Counted from the first letter of the stretch, positions 33,649 through 43,320 are shown. The stretch: DNA of 64,000 nt from Clostridiales bacterium (GCA_004557125.1 SFET01000002.1:98487-162486), one strand, 5' to 3'. Numbers and translations: made by a program. The notes: generated from the letters alone by a model not told the origin.

Positions 33649-35107
33649 AAAGAACTTCCATTCCATACGCTGGAAGATCGTGCTCTCCTACCTGCTGATC
33701 ATCGTCGTGGCGTTCTCCGCCGTGGCGGTATCCCTGATTCAGCTCGTGGGCGAGTACTTCTTCAACCAGCGCATACGCGACGACCAGAGAATCGCCGAGA
33801 CGCTTTCTGAGCAGATCGGCGAATCTCTGGTTTCGCTCGATATGGACACACTCTATGCTCTCGTGCGCGGCGCTGCGGAGGAAAATGCCGGGCGCGTTCT
33901 TGTTGTGGACGCATTCGGCGTGGTGCAGGCCGACACCCTGTCCCAGCTCAGCGGTACCCGCTTTTACAATCAGGAGGTCGCCAACGTGCTCGCCGGCGCC
34001 GAGAGCGACTACGGCTTCTACGATACCGGTGTGAGCGGCAACAACTTCTGGCTGCGCTCCGCACTGTCCTTCTACGAAAACGTCAGCTCCATGAACGGCC
34101 TCTATGCCCACGCGATCCACCACGGCGATCAGGCGGTGGGCGCGCTGGTGTACATCGCCACCGTGCAGGAGATCTACGAGAATCTGCACAGCATCCAGTG
34201 GAAGATTCTCTCCTGGCTGATCGTTGTGGCGGCGCTTGTGCTGATCCTGAGCCTGTTCGTCATGCGCATCTTCACCCGACCCATCGGCGAATTGAGCGAG
34301 GGCATCCGCAAGATGACCGGCGGCGATCTCTCCGCCCGGGTGAACGTGCGCGGAAGGAACGAGTTTTCTGAGCTGGCCCGGGCCTTCAACTCCATGTCCG
34401 AGAAGATCGAGGCCCTGGACAAGACCCGCAGCCAGTTCGTCTCCAACGCCTCCCACGAGCTCAAGACCCCGCTGAGCACCATCAAGATCCTCATCGAAAC
34501 CCTGCTGTATCAGGATCCCATGGATCCGGCGATGGTCAAGGACTTCCTCGGCGACGTCAACGCAGAGATCGACCGTCTGAACCGCATCGTATCGGATCTG
34601 CTCACGCTGGTGAACATGGACAGCGGCGGCATGAAGCTCAACCTGGCCGAGATGCGCCTGAATACGCTTCTGGAGGAGCAGGTCAAGCGCTTGCTGCCCC
34701 TCGCCCGTGAGAACGGCATCGAGATCAACCTTTCGATGAAGGAGGAAATCAGCATCAGCGGCGACAGCCTGAAGCTGCAACAGGTGATCTACAACGTCAT
34801 CGACAACGCCATCAAGTACACGCCCCGGGGCGGCGAGGTGGAGACCACGCTCACGCGCAGCGGCAAGCGCGCCGTCATTCGCATTTCGGACACCGGCATC
34901 GGCATTCCGGCGGAGGATCTCCCCCACATCTTCGACCGCTTCTACCGCGTGGACAAGGCCCGCTCCCGCGCCACCGGCGGAACCGGCCTGGGCCTGTCCA
35001 TCGTCAAACAGATCGTACAGATGCACGGCGGCGACATCCGTGCAAGCAGCGCGGAGGGCAAGGGCACGACCTTCGAGATCGAGCTGCCGCTGCAGCAGAA
35101 TCCGTAA
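33620..35107 (+). CDS. Sensor histidine kinase with HAMP domain (WalK/PhoR type)
   Basis: About 495 aa. No ATG fits; TTG 33620 inside the end of the regulator gene is the best candidate, so the start is uncertain. Order: TM1 (WKIVLSYLLIIVVAFSAVAV), about 150-residue extracellular sensor, TM2 (WLIVVAALVLILSLFVMRIF, near residue 200), HAMP (FTRPIGELSEGIRKM), HisKA with the phospho-His in SNASHELKTPLSTIKI (near 279) and HATPase_c with NVIDNAIKYTPRGG, ISDTGIGIP and GGTGLGLSIVKQI. Its partner regulator gene appears broken in this sequence. A GerMN lipoprotein gene follows. Confidence 0.92.
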   Translation: MATILLTRIKKNFHSIRWKIVLSYLLIIVVAFSAVAVSLIQLVGEYFFNQRIRDDQRIAETLSEQIGESLVSLDMDTLYALVRGAAEENAGRVLVVDAFGVVQADTLSQLSGTRFYNQEVANVLAGAESDYGFYDTGVSGNNFWLRSALSFYENVSSMNGLYAHAIHHGDQAVGALVYIATVQEIYENLHSIQWKILSWLIVVAALVLILSLFVMRIFTRPIGELSEGIRKMTGGDLSARVNVRGRNEFSELARAFNSMSEKIEALDKTRSQFVSNASHELKTPLSTIKILIETLLYQDPMDPAMVKDFLGDVNAEIDRLNRIVSDLLTLVNMDSGGMKLNLAEMRLNTLLEEQVKRLLPLARENGIEINLSMKEEISISGDSLKLQQVIYNVIDNAIKYTPRGGEVETTLTRSGKRAVIRISDTGIGIPAEDLPHIFDRFYRVDKARSRATGGTGLGLSIVKQIVQMHGGDIRASSAEGKGTTFEIELPLQQNP

Positions 35108-35187
35108 TGCGCTACAAGATGTATTCCATGGAGATTTCTCGCGCAAATACCCGCGCTTTGAATGCGCCGCGAAGGGAGATGAAACCG

Positions 35188-36735
35188 ATGAAGCCGGCTC
35201 TGAGACGTCTGACGGCGATCCTGCTTATCTGTCTGCTGACCCTGTCCGCATGCACCGGTGGCGCACAGGTTGCCACCGAGGACGCCCGCGTCGCGCTTCC
35301 GGAGCCGGAGCCCTTCGAGGAGCGTCAGATTCTGGGCGACGCCCGCGCGGCTTACAGTCTGGACGTCACCCTTTGCTACGCCGCGGGCAGCGGTCTGGAT
35401 CTGACCAGCGTCACCCGCACCATCGAGGTGGAAATCGAACAGACGGCAGCAGAGGCGACGCTTCAGGAGCTGCTCAAAACCCTCTCCGGCACAGGCGCGC
35501 TGCGGTCGGTATTCTCATCCGATCCGCTGATCGATCTGGAGTTGAGCTGCGGCATCGCCACCGTCAACCTCACCCTGGATGCCGGTGCGCGCCAGAGCGA
35601 CCAGGACGTGCTGCTGCTGTGCGTCTCCATTGCAAACACCCTGCTGGAGCTCGACGGCATCGATGCGGTCAACATCCTCACCGGCGGCCGCAGCGAGGCG
35701 GTCTGTGCGCTGCCCCTCGGCACGTTTGTCGAGCCAGTGAGCGACGTCTCCGCCCTCTACGCCCAGCTCCAGGCGGAGGAGAGCCGCTTTCTGTCGGAGC
35801 AGACCTCGGGCATCTCGCGCAGCGTGGCGCTCTATTTTCCCTCCTCCGACGGAAGCTATCTTCTGCCGGAGGTGCGTACTCTCAGCTTTTCCAGCGACGA
35901 CTACGCCTCGGCCGCACTGGACGCCCTGAAGGCCGGTCCGCAGCAGCGCGCTTGCTGCTTCAGCGCCATTCCCGGCAATCAGGAGCTGCTCTCCGGCACA
36001 CCGCAATCGTGGATCAGCGAGGCCGGCGAGCGGGTCATCGACGTATACTTCAGCGAAATGCTGCCCAACTACCTCGCCTTTGCCGGGGTGGAAACCTGGC
36101 AGTTCTACGGTTCCATCGTGCTCACGCTGTGCTCCTTCCTGCCGGAACTGGACGCGGTTCGGATCTGCATCGAGGGCGAGCCGGTGACGGAATGCGCACT
36201 CGGCAGCGGCATGCTGCACTTCGAGAAGGGCCTGATGCGCAGAAGCGATTTCTCCGCCCGCATCGGAAGCTCAGCCGAGCTTTATTTTCCCGTTGATGGC
36301 GGCGGACTGAAGCGCGTGGAATGCGCCATGTCCCGCGCAGCCTCCCGATCTCCCAGACAGCTGCTGTGCGAGCTGATCCGCCTGGGCACCACCGGAGCAC
36401 TGGCGGGCGCCTTTCCGGAGGACATCGCGTCCGAGGATATCCTGGGCGTGGAGGTCACGGGCGACATCGCGGTGGTCAACCTCTCCGGCAGCTTCTACAG
36501 CCATTGCCAGACGCTGGATCCCCGCGGCGAGCGCAGCCTGATCTATGCCATGATCAACAGCCTGACAGATCTGGAGGACATCCATGCGGTGCGCTTCCTG
36601 GTGGAAGGAAAGAGCATCGACAGCCTGGTCGGCAGCATCTACCTGCGCACCGCTCTGCTCCCTGATCCGGGACTCGTTATTTTCGAAAGCGAATCCGCCG
36701 GGACCAATACCGGCGAGACAGCTTTGGTGAACTGA
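35188..36735 (+). CDS. GerMN-domain lipoprotein downstream of a two-component system
   Basis: 515 aa from ATG 35188, nine bases after GGGAG; an ATG three codons earlier touches the ribosome site. Lipobox in LTAILLICLLTLSAC. The rest is extracellular and holds GerMN-like modules (about residues 60-185: TRTIEVEIEQTAAEATLQEL and IATVNLTLDAG; about 205-335; and about 360-500: IAVVNLSGSF, LIYAMINSLTDLEDIHAVRF). GerMN domains occur in GerM of spore formers and in LpqB of Actinobacteria. The order regulator-kinase-GerMN lipoprotein parallels mtrA-mtrB-lpqB, so it may modulate the kinase. Confidence 0.87.
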   Translation: MKPALRRLTAILLICLLTLSACTGGAQVATEDARVALPEPEPFEERQILGDARAAYSLDVTLCYAAGSGLDLTSVTRTIEVEIEQTAAEATLQELLKTLSGTGALRSVFSSDPLIDLELSCGIATVNLTLDAGARQSDQDVLLLCVSIANTLLELDGIDAVNILTGGRSEAVCALPLGTFVEPVSDVSALYAQLQAEESRFLSEQTSGISRSVALYFPSSDGSYLLPEVRTLSFSSDDYASAALDALKAGPQQRACCFSAIPGNQELLSGTPQSWISEAGERVIDVYFSEMLPNYLAFAGVETWQFYGSIVLTLCSFLPELDAVRICIEGEPVTECALGSGMLHFEKGLMRRSDFSARIGSSAELYFPVDGGGLKRVECAMSRAASRSPRQLLCELIRLGTTGALAGAFPEDIASEDILGVEVTGDIAVVNLSGSFYSHCQTLDPRGERSLIYAMINSLTDLEDIHAVRFLVEGKSIDSLVGSIYLRTALLPDPGLVIFESESAGTNTGETALVN

Positions 36736-36737
36736 AC

Positions 36738-36775
36738 AAGGGCGCCCGACCTGCAAAAGCAAGTCGGGCGCCCTT
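36738..36775. terminator. Bidirectional terminator
   Basis: AAGGGCGCCCGAC / GTCGGGCGCCCTT, 13-bp perfect stem, T-run after it on the plus strand. It separates the converging GerMN and Asn-synthase-like genes. Confidence 0.85.
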
Positions 36776-36783
36776 TCATCCCT

Positions 36784-38511
36784 TCAGTCCAGTTCGACGG
36801 CGATGTTCCGTCGGCGCATCCAGCTGTCGATCTGCAAGAGGTAGGCCAGCATCTGCGGCCCGGCCATCAACTGTCCAAACCAGGGCGTGTCCGCGGGATT
36901 CAACGCGGATGCGGCCAGCTTCTCGACAAAATCCCTGTCGGCGAAGCTCCAGATGGGTGCGTGTACATCGGCGCACATGGCGCGCACGCGGCTCCGTATT
37001 GCATCGGCATAGGCCGCGCTGCAGGTCTTGGGATAGGGGCTCTTCCTGCGCATTCGCAGTTTTTCCGGCAGCAGGTCCCGCACGGCCTCCCGATAGAGTC
37101 CCTTATCCACGCCGCCCATGCGCTTGAGATTCCAGGGCACGCTGTAAACGTACTGCACCAGGCGATCGTCACACAGCGGCGTCAGCACCGTGAGGCCCTG
37201 CCCCTCGCACATCTTTACGGCCCGCTCCTGCAGATTCGGCATAAAGAAGTCGAAGCATAGCCGCTGCAGCAGGAACAGATTCCGCTCCTGTCCCTCGGGT
37301 ACGCCGCCCACATCGTAACTGTCCAGCGCATTGTGCAGCACATCGCGCACATAGCCGCGCAGGCCGAGCTTCTTCCGGATATCCGGCCGCAGCACGTGCT
37401 CCCGCAGCTCGATGGAACCCGACCAGGGAAAGCTGTCCTCGGGCAGGCACACCTCACCCCGGAACCAGGGATAGCCGCCGAACACCTCATCGCCGCACTC
37501 TCCGGAGACCACCGTGCCGGCGCAGCGCAGAATCTCCTTTGCAAACAGCATCAGCGAGCTGTCCACGTCTCCCATGCCGGGAAAGCCGCGCAGCCGCACT
37601 GCCTGATCCAATCCCTCCGCCAGGGCCTCCTGATCCAGCACCACGTTGTGATGCCGGGTGCCGAATACCCGCGCCGCCAGTCGGATGTAGGGCGCATCCA
37701 TCTCCGGCCGGAAGGCGTTGGGCACGAAGTCGGCCGCATTCTCCGCATAATCCACCGAGAAGCTCTCCACCCTGCCAATGCGGGCGCACAGCAGCGCCGT
37801 GAGCGCCGTGGAATCCACGCCGCCGGAAAGCATACAGGCCGGATGCAGCGGCACGACCTCATTGATGGCCTGCTCCAGCAGCTCCCGCACATTCCACACG
37901 GTGGCGAGGGGATCCTCCCTGTGTTCCCGGACCCGCAGTTCGAAGTAGCGCCGTGTGTGGATTCCCTCGTTGTTGCAGATCAACACGCTTCCGGGCTCCA
38001 GGCTTCGGATGTTCCGAAGCGGCGTCCGGCCGGGCGTGCGCGCCGGGCCCAGGCCGATGAGCTCGCACAGACCGCCGCGATCCAGCACCGGCTCCACGAA
38101 CGCCGCCTTGAGAATCGTATCCGGATGATCCGCAAACATCAGCGCGCCTTCGCGGCATGCGTAGAACAGGCTGCACTCCCCCATGCGATCCCGACTCAGC
38201 AGCAGCACATCCCGCTTCACATCCGCGACGCAGCACACGCATGGTCCCTCGATGTGCCGCGGAAAGTCCTCGCCCCATATTTCGTAGGCCCGCAGCGCCA
38301 GCGCGGCCTGGGAGGCGTAGGGCGTGCACTCCAGCCGCTTCGCCAGCGCGCGCCGGTTGCGCATGCGCCCGTAGACCAGCGCCATAGCCCGTTCATTGGA
38401 CGCCGTCTCATAGCCCGCGACGGTCATCTGCCCCTTGCTGATCCTGGGCGCGTCGCAGCTGTCCAGAGCGCGCGAACGGATATCCGCATGATACGCACCA
38501 AAATAATTCAT
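36784..38511 (-). CDS. Asparagine-synthase-like enzyme lacking the glutaminase Cys2
   Basis: 575 aa from ATG 38511 (MNYFGAYHAD), supported by GGGGAG 9 bases before. The C-terminal synthetase domain is clear: PP-loop CMLSGGVDSTALTALL (about residue 225), ESFSVDYAENA, GECGDEVFGGYPWF, LRMRRKSPYPKT. The N-terminal class II amidotransferase fold is degenerate: AsnB starts MCGI with Cys2 as nucleophile, but here residue 2 is Asn, and the usual RGPD and NGEIYN glutamine-site motifs are absent. It may use ammonia, or activate another carboxylate as beta-lactam synthetases and lasso-peptide cyclases do. No precursor peptide or peptidase gene was seen next to it. Confidence 0.85.
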   Translation of the reverse strand: MNYFGAYHADIRSRALDSCDAPRISKGQMTVAGYETASNERAMALVYGRMRNRRALAKRLECTPYASQAALALRAYEIWGEDFPRHIEGPCVCCVADVKRDVLLLSRDRMGECSLFYACREGALMFADHPDTILKAAFVEPVLDRGGLCELIGLGPARTPGRTPLRNIRSLEPGSVLICNNEGIHTRRYFELRVREHREDPLATVWNVRELLEQAINEVVPLHPACMLSGGVDSTALTALLCARIGRVESFSVDYAENAADFVPNAFRPEMDAPYIRLAARVFGTRHHNVVLDQEALAEGLDQAVRLRGFPGMGDVDSSLMLFAKEILRCAGTVVSGECGDEVFGGYPWFRGEVCLPEDSFPWSGSIELREHVLRPDIRKKLGLRGYVRDVLHNALDSYDVGGVPEGQERNLFLLQRLCFDFFMPNLQERAVKMCEGQGLTVLTPLCDDRLVQYVYSVPWNLKRMGGVDKGLYREAVRDLLPEKLRMRRKSPYPKTCSAAYADAIRSRVRAMCADVHAPIWSFADRDFVEKLAASALNPADTPWFGQLMAGPQMLAYLLQIDSWMRRRNIAVELD

Positions 38512-38567
38512 TCCATCACTCTCCCCATTCATATTATGATCGTCCGCTTCGGCGCATGCATTCGCGG

Positions 38568-38597
38568 TTGAATCCAAGCGGCCCAATGTGTTATAAT
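38568..38597 (+). promoter_or_regulatory. Promoter of the MBL-comEC-holA unit
   Basis: TTGAAT (38568-38573), 18 bp, TATAAT (38592-38597), about 38 bases before the TTG start at 38636. Confidence 0.78.
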
Positions 38598-38635
38598 ATT
38601 TTCAATATGAATTCCCATAGGGAGGTGTATCACCC

Positions 38636-39349
38636 TTGAAACTCACCATCCTCGGCAACAGCGGTCCCTATCCCTGCGCCGGCGGCGCCTGCTCTGGCTA
38701 TCTGCTCTCCAGCGACAGCGGTGATACGAACGTGCTCATCGACTGCGGAACCGGCGTGCTGGCGAACCTCTCCCGTGCGCTCCCCTGGGAGAAGCTCGAC
38801 GCGGTGATCCTCAGCCACCTGCACTTCGACCACATGAGCGACATGCTGCCCATGCAGTACGCGCTTCAGTTTCATCCCCGCACCAACCCGCTGCCGGTGT
38901 ATGCGCCGCTGACGCCTGCGCCGGTGCGCGCGTTGCTGGACGTGTCGGCCTACGGGCTGCATCCGATGGAGGACGGGCGGATCGGCGCGCTCAGCGTTCA
39001 GTTCTTCCCCGGCCGCCATCCGGTGGAGAGCCGCGCCATGCGCATCGAGTGCGACAGCACATGCTTCGTTTACACCGGAGACACCAACGAGGTGGAGGGA
39101 CTGGATGCCTTCGCTGCGGGCGCCGATCTGCTGCTGGCCGACGCCGGTCTGAGCTCGGACGACTGGAAGATGGCTGCGCCCCACCTGTCCGCCGCCGGCT
39201 GCGGCCGCCTCGCCCGAAGTGCGGGTGCAAAGCGCCTGCTGCTGACCCACCTCAACCCGAAGTACGATCCCACCCAGCTGGCCGCAGAGGCCCGCACGGA
39301 ATTTGAACATGCCGAGCTTGCAGAAATCGGCGCGCAGTACGCAATCTGA
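38636..39349 (+). CDS. MBL-fold metallo-hydrolase
   Basis: 237 aa from TTG 38636, with GGAGG ten bases upstream. Metallo-beta-lactamase fold with the metal site ILSHLHFDHMSD (HxHxDH), FPGRHPVESRAMRI, YTGDTNEVEGLDAF and LLLTHLNPKYDP. It resembles the RNase Z / YhfI-like group of small cytoplasmic hydrolases. Substrate unknown. Its end overlaps the comEC start by 41 bases. Confidence 0.88.
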   Translation: MKLTILGNSGPYPCAGGACSGYLLSSDSGDTNVLIDCGTGVLANLSRALPWEKLDAVILSHLHFDHMSDMLPMQYALQFHPRTNPLPVYAPLTPAPVRALLDVSAYGLHPMEDGRIGALSVQFFPGRHPVESRAMRIECDSTCFVYTGDTNEVEGLDAFAAGADLLLADAGLSSDDWKMAAPHLSAAGCGRLARSAGAKRLLLTHLNPKYDPTQLAAEARTEFEHAELAEIGAQYAI

Positions 39350-41729
39350 TCCGCCGCTGTCCCAACGCGATCTCTTCACGCGCCTGCTGCGCGCAAGGCC
39401 GCTGTTTGCGGCTGCGCTCTCCTTCCTCATGGGCTGCATACTCGCCCGCACGGCATCGCTGCCACGGGCGATTTTGTGTTGCGCAATCGTTCTGTTGGCC
39501 GTGCTGTGCGCATTGCTGCGCAAGAAACGCATCCTTCCGGCGCTGCTGGTCCTGGCCATGCTGCCCCTGGGCGCGCTGCGCTTTGATCTGCAGTGGCAGG
39601 CACTCGAACCTCTTCCCGAACTGAAGGGTGCAAGCCTATCCGGGCGCATCTGCGAGATTCCCGAGTGGCGTGAGGCGGACCAGCGCTGCATTTGCGTGCT
39701 CGAGGACCTCACCATCGACGGCACCGACGTGCCCGGAAAGCTGCGTCTGTATCTGCGCAGCGATCTGGAGAATGATCCTGCGCTGCTGGCACCGGCGATC
39801 GGTCAGGAAATTGCCTGCACAGCCACCATCCGACCGGGCGATCCCGCCACCAATCCCGGGCAGTTTGATTTCGACGCATACCTGCGCCTCCATGGCCTGC
39901 GCGGATACGCCACCGCAAAGATCGAGGACTTTCGGTTCAGCCCCGCACCCTGTAATCTCTCCGACCGGCAGAAGCTGCTGCGGGAGGCCATCGGCGCGCG
40001 CATCGACCGCCTGTTTCCAAGGAACGCCGCCATTGCCCGGGCCTTCCTCATCGGCGACCGCAGCGACCTGAGCGCCGAGGAGCGCAAGAGTTACAGCGAC
40101 TCCGGCGCGGCGCACCTGCTGGCCATTTCGGGCATGCACATCAGCATTCTCGCCGGAGCGCTCACACTGCTTTTGCGTCGCCTGATGAACCGGCGCAGGA
40201 GCTTCTGCATTGTGCTGGCATTGCTGCTGATGTACGCGGGACTGATCGGCTTCACCGCATCGCTGACACGCGCGATCCTGATGTTTGCCATCTTCTCCGC
40301 CGCGCCCATCCTGGGCCGTCACGCCGACGCACCTACAAATCTGGCTGCGGCTGCGCTTCTCTACCTGCTGATCCGACCCATCGCCATTCTGGATGTGGGC
40401 TTTGTCCTCTCCTATGGCGCTTCCGCAGGCATCGTGCTGCTGACCGCGCCACTGCGCCGCCTCACCCGCTGCGAAGCCTATCTGCGTCGCAAGCCCGGCC
40501 ACGGTGTGTCCGCATTGCTGCTGCACCGTCCCCTGCGCTGGATCCTCAATATGATCCTCACCAGCCTGGCGGCACAGCTGGCCATCCTGCCGGCAGTGGT
40601 GCACGCCTTCGGGGCGCAGCCGCTGTTCTCCATCGCGGTCAATCTCATCGCTGTGCCCCTGGCCATGTTTGCATACGGCACTGCGATTCTTGGAACACTG
40701 ACCGGCCTGGTACCGATGGCGCGCCTCTCGGACGGCCTGTACACCCTGCTCACTGCCTGCGTGCGCTTCTTCGGCAATCTGCCCCTGTCGACACTGCGCA
40801 TCGCCCGCTTTCCCGCCTGGCTCGTGTTCCTGTGCGCCGTTGTGTGCCTGCTCTCCTCCGAGCTGTCCAGCCTGCCGTCGCGCATGCGAAAGTATCTGCC
40901 GCTCACGATCCTCCTCGCGACGCTGATCTCCAACGGCTGCGCCCATCTCACCACCCTGGGCTGCAGCGTGGTCGTTCTGGATGCAGGTCAGGCGGATTGC
41001 GCCGTGATTCGCACCGGAGGCAAGGTCTATCTGGTGGACGCCGGCGATGCCTACTCTCCGGCGGCGGACTACATCAGCGCCATGAATTACGAAATCGAGG
41101 CGGTGTTTCTCTCACATCCGCACACAGACCACGTCGCCGGACTTCAGGCCGTGCTGGAGGTCTGCACGCCGAAGCGCATTTACATCTCGTCCAACTGGGA
41201 TGCGCTGGAGACCGACGAGGGCATCCCGGAGATCCTCGATGCCGCCGTTTCCCAGGGATCGGAGCTGATCACCATTTGCGCAGGAGCGGAGATCCGGCTT
41301 TCAAAGGAAAGTACCCTGCAGGTTTTGTCGCCCGAAGCAGGATTTTCGCCCGCTTCGGCGAATGAAAACTCATTGATCCTACGACTGGATTACGGCAGCT
41401 GTTCCGCACTGTTCACCGGCGATGCATCCGCATCGACCGTAGCCGGGCTGTCGTGTGACTGTGATCTTCTCAAGGTGGGCCACCACGGCGCGGCGCAATC
41501 CGTGAGTGTACAGCTGCTCGCCGAGCTCACACCGTCCGTTGCCATCCTCCCGGTGGGTGAAAACAACTACGGCCACCCGGCAGAGGAGACGCTGAAGCTG
41601 CTGCGCGCAGCTGGCTGCCGAATCCTGCGCACGGACATGAGCGGCGCCGTTACCTGCCAACTGCACGCAGACGGCAGCATTCGTCTGCGCACAATGCGAC
41701 CTTTGGAGGTTGTTGATGACCTGGAATGA
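39309..41729 (+). CDS. comEC: ComEC/Rec2 DNA-uptake channel protein
   Basis: 806 aa from ATG 39309. N-terminal helices and DUF4131-like segment (about 1-190), competence domain with many membrane helices (FLIGDRSDLSAEERKSYSDS, AHLLAISGMHISILAGALTL, GFVLSYGASAGIVLL), and a C-terminal metallo-beta-lactamase domain (VVVLDAGQADCAVIRTGG, FLSHPHTDHVAGLQA, LKVGHHGAAQSVS) with intact HxHxDH. It passes single-stranded DNA through the membrane in natural transformation. Other com genes are not in the window. Confidence 0.94.
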   Translation: MPSLQKSARSTQSDPPLSQRDLFTRLLRARPLFAAALSFLMGCILARTASLPRAILCCAIVLLAVLCALLRKKRILPALLVLAMLPLGALRFDLQWQALEPLPELKGASLSGRICEIPEWREADQRCICVLEDLTIDGTDVPGKLRLYLRSDLENDPALLAPAIGQEIACTATIRPGDPATNPGQFDFDAYLRLHGLRGYATAKIEDFRFSPAPCNLSDRQKLLREAIGARIDRLFPRNAAIARAFLIGDRSDLSAEERKSYSDSGAAHLLAISGMHISILAGALTLLLRRLMNRRRSFCIVLALLLMYAGLIGFTASLTRAILMFAIFSAAPILGRHADAPTNLAAAALLYLLIRPIAILDVGFVLSYGASAGIVLLTAPLRRLTRCEAYLRRKPGHGVSALLLHRPLRWILNMILTSLAAQLAILPAVVHAFGAQPLFSIAVNLIAVPLAMFAYGTAILGTLTGLVPMARLSDGLYTLLTACVRFFGNLPLSTLRIARFPAWLVFLCAVVCLLSSELSSLPSRMRKYLPLTILLATLISNGCAHLTTLGCSVVVLDAGQADCAVIRTGGKVYLVDAGDAYSPAADYISAMNYEIEAVFLSHPHTDHVAGLQAVLEVCTPKRIYISSNWDALETDEGIPEILDAAVSQGSELITICAGAEIRLSKESTLQVLSPEAGFSPASANENSLILRLDYGSCSALFTGDASASTVAGLSCDCDLLKVGHHGAAQSVSVQLLAELTPSVAILPVGENNYGHPAEETLKLLRAAGCRILRTDMSGAVTCQLHADGSIRLRTMRPLEVVDDLE

Positions 41730-42771
41730 CTTTTACAAATCGGTGAAGGCCGGACAATACCAGAACGTCTATCTGTTCACGGGCCCCGAGGAGCACAACA
41801 AGCGGGAGGCCCTGGCAGCGCTGCGCTGCGCCGTACTGCCCGCCGGCCTCGAAGCGCTCAACGACGTCACGCTGGAGGGTGTCGGTGCGCAGGAGATCAT
41901 CGATTGTGCGGAGACGCTGCCGGTGATGTGCGAGAGACGCATCGTCGTGGTGCGGGACTGGCCGCCGCTGATGGCGTCAAAGAGTCGAAAGGCAAAGAAT
42001 CCGGAGGCTGCAGAGGAGAAAACGGACGGCGATACAGTGCGGATGCTGGAGTGGCTCAAGGATCCGCCGGAGAGCTGCATTCTGGTTTTCTACATGATGG
42101 CGGAGCTGGACGGCCGGAAGAAGCTGGCAGCCGCGCTGAAGAAGCTGGACGGCTACGTGGAGTTCGACTATCTCAGCGGCGCGACGCTTGCCAAGTGGTG
42201 CGCGCAGCAGCTCAAGCCCATGGGCAAGCGCATCTCTGCGGACGCTGTCAATGAAATGACGCTGATGGCCGGGCAGGATCTGACCCGGCTATTGGGCGAG
42301 CTGCAGAAGCTGGCGGCCTACGTGGGTGACGCGCCGGAGATCGATGTACCGGCCGTGCGGGCGGTGGTCACGCCCTCGCCGGAGTACAGCGTGTTCATGA
42401 TCCTGGATCACCTGCTCGCAGGTCGGCTCGCGGAGGCCACGCAGGTGGTCAATTCGGTGTTGATGAACGAACCAAGCGCCGTGCGCATCATCAGCCTGAT
42501 CGGCAATCAGCTGCGCATCGACGCCCACATGAAGTGCGCGCTGGAGGAGAGCGGCAACACGGCGGAGGTGGAGCGGGCGCTTGGAATCAAATCCGGCCGC
42601 GCTTGGCACATCAAAAAGCAGATTGGCCCCGTGCGGGCGAACTTGCTGAAGGAGCTGTATCTGGCCTGCGTGGACACGGAATATGCCATCAAATCCGGTC
42701 GCGTCCAGGAGCGCGCCGCGCTGAATGCGCTGCTTTTGAAAATTTATCAGGCAAAAAATGCAACCAAATGA
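41716..42771 (+). CDS. holA: DNA polymerase III subunit delta
   Basis: 351 aa from ATG 41716 with GGAGG six bases upstream; it overlaps the comEC end by 14 bases. N-terminal AAA-like domain (NVYLFTGPEEHNKREALAAL), sensor region (WLKDPPESCILVFYMMAELD), and C-terminal helical collar (DLTRLLGELQKLAAYVGD, VFMILDHLLAGRLAEA, AERAALNALL-like end). It is the clamp-loader wrench. comEC-holA adjacency is common in Firmicutes; the usual rpsT neighbour is not present. Confidence 0.92.
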   Translation: MTWNDFYKSVKAGQYQNVYLFTGPEEHNKREALAALRCAVLPAGLEALNDVTLEGVGAQEIIDCAETLPVMCERRIVVVRDWPPLMASKSRKAKNPEAAEEKTDGDTVRMLEWLKDPPESCILVFYMMAELDGRKKLAAALKKLDGYVEFDYLSGATLAKWCAQQLKPMGKRISADAVNEMTLMAGQDLTRLLGELQKLAAYVGDAPEIDVPAVRAVVTPSPEYSVFMILDHLLAGRLAEATQVVNSVLMNEPSAVRIISLIGNQLRIDAHMKCALEESGNTAEVERALGIKSGRAWHIKKQIGPVRANLLKELYLACVDTEYAIKSGRVQERAALNALLLKIYQAKNATK

Positions 42772-42815
42772 AGGTTTGCTGCGTCTAAGCTGCAGTCCAT
42801 CCGGAGGTATTGCTT

Positions 42816-43304
42816 ATGAAAAAGATGCTTTGCTGCGCGATCATCGCGATCCTGCTGCTGACCGTCTGTGCCAGCGCCGAGGTACCCTCCCTGTCGGAGA
42901 GCCTGTTCAAGTACGCCAAGGGCACGCTCTCCTGCCTGGCGTCCGGCGCATACGATAAGATCGTCACATCCGTGCCCTTTTCCGGCGTCTCTCCCAGCGC
43001 GGACGAGTGGCAGAATTTCGCCCAGGGCAGCTTCAGCGGCCTGACCGGCTCGTCTCCACAGACCAAATATGCCGTCGCTTACTGGACCGGCAGCATATGG
43101 AAGGTGGCCGTGCCCGTGTCCGAGCCCAGCTCCGGCGGCGTAGAGACGCTGATGCTTCTCTCCGAGGATGGCCAGACCATCACCGGCTACGGCTGCACCA
43201 GCTGGAGTCAGGTGCAGGGCGAATACGCATCCTCCAGCTACGTCAAGTGGAATTCCGAATACAACCCCTCCACCTCGGCCGTGGTGGAGATGGACCAGGA
43301 CTAG
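42816..43304 (+). CDS. Secreted protein of unknown function, 162 aa
   Basis: ATG 42816 with GGAGG eight bases before. Signal peptide MKKMLCCAIIAILLLTVCAS then AEVPSLSES. Mature part is polar and Trp/Tyr/Ser-rich (SPSADEWQNFAQGSFSGLTG, YAVAYWTGSIWKVAVPV, GYGCTSWSQVQGEYASSSYV). No lipobox in a classical place (LTVC could act as one, followed by A). No family recognised. It trails holA by 44 bases and precedes a strong terminator. Confidence 0.78.
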   Translation: MKKMLCCAIIAILLLTVCASAEVPSLSESLFKYAKGTLSCLASGAYDKIVTSVPFSGVSPSADEWQNFAQGSFSGLTGSSPQTKYAVAYWTGSIWKVAVPVSEPSSGGVETLMLLSEDGQTITGYGCTSWSQVQGEYASSSYVKWNSEYNPSTSAVVEMDQD

Positions 43305-43320
43305 CGAATTCCTATAATAT

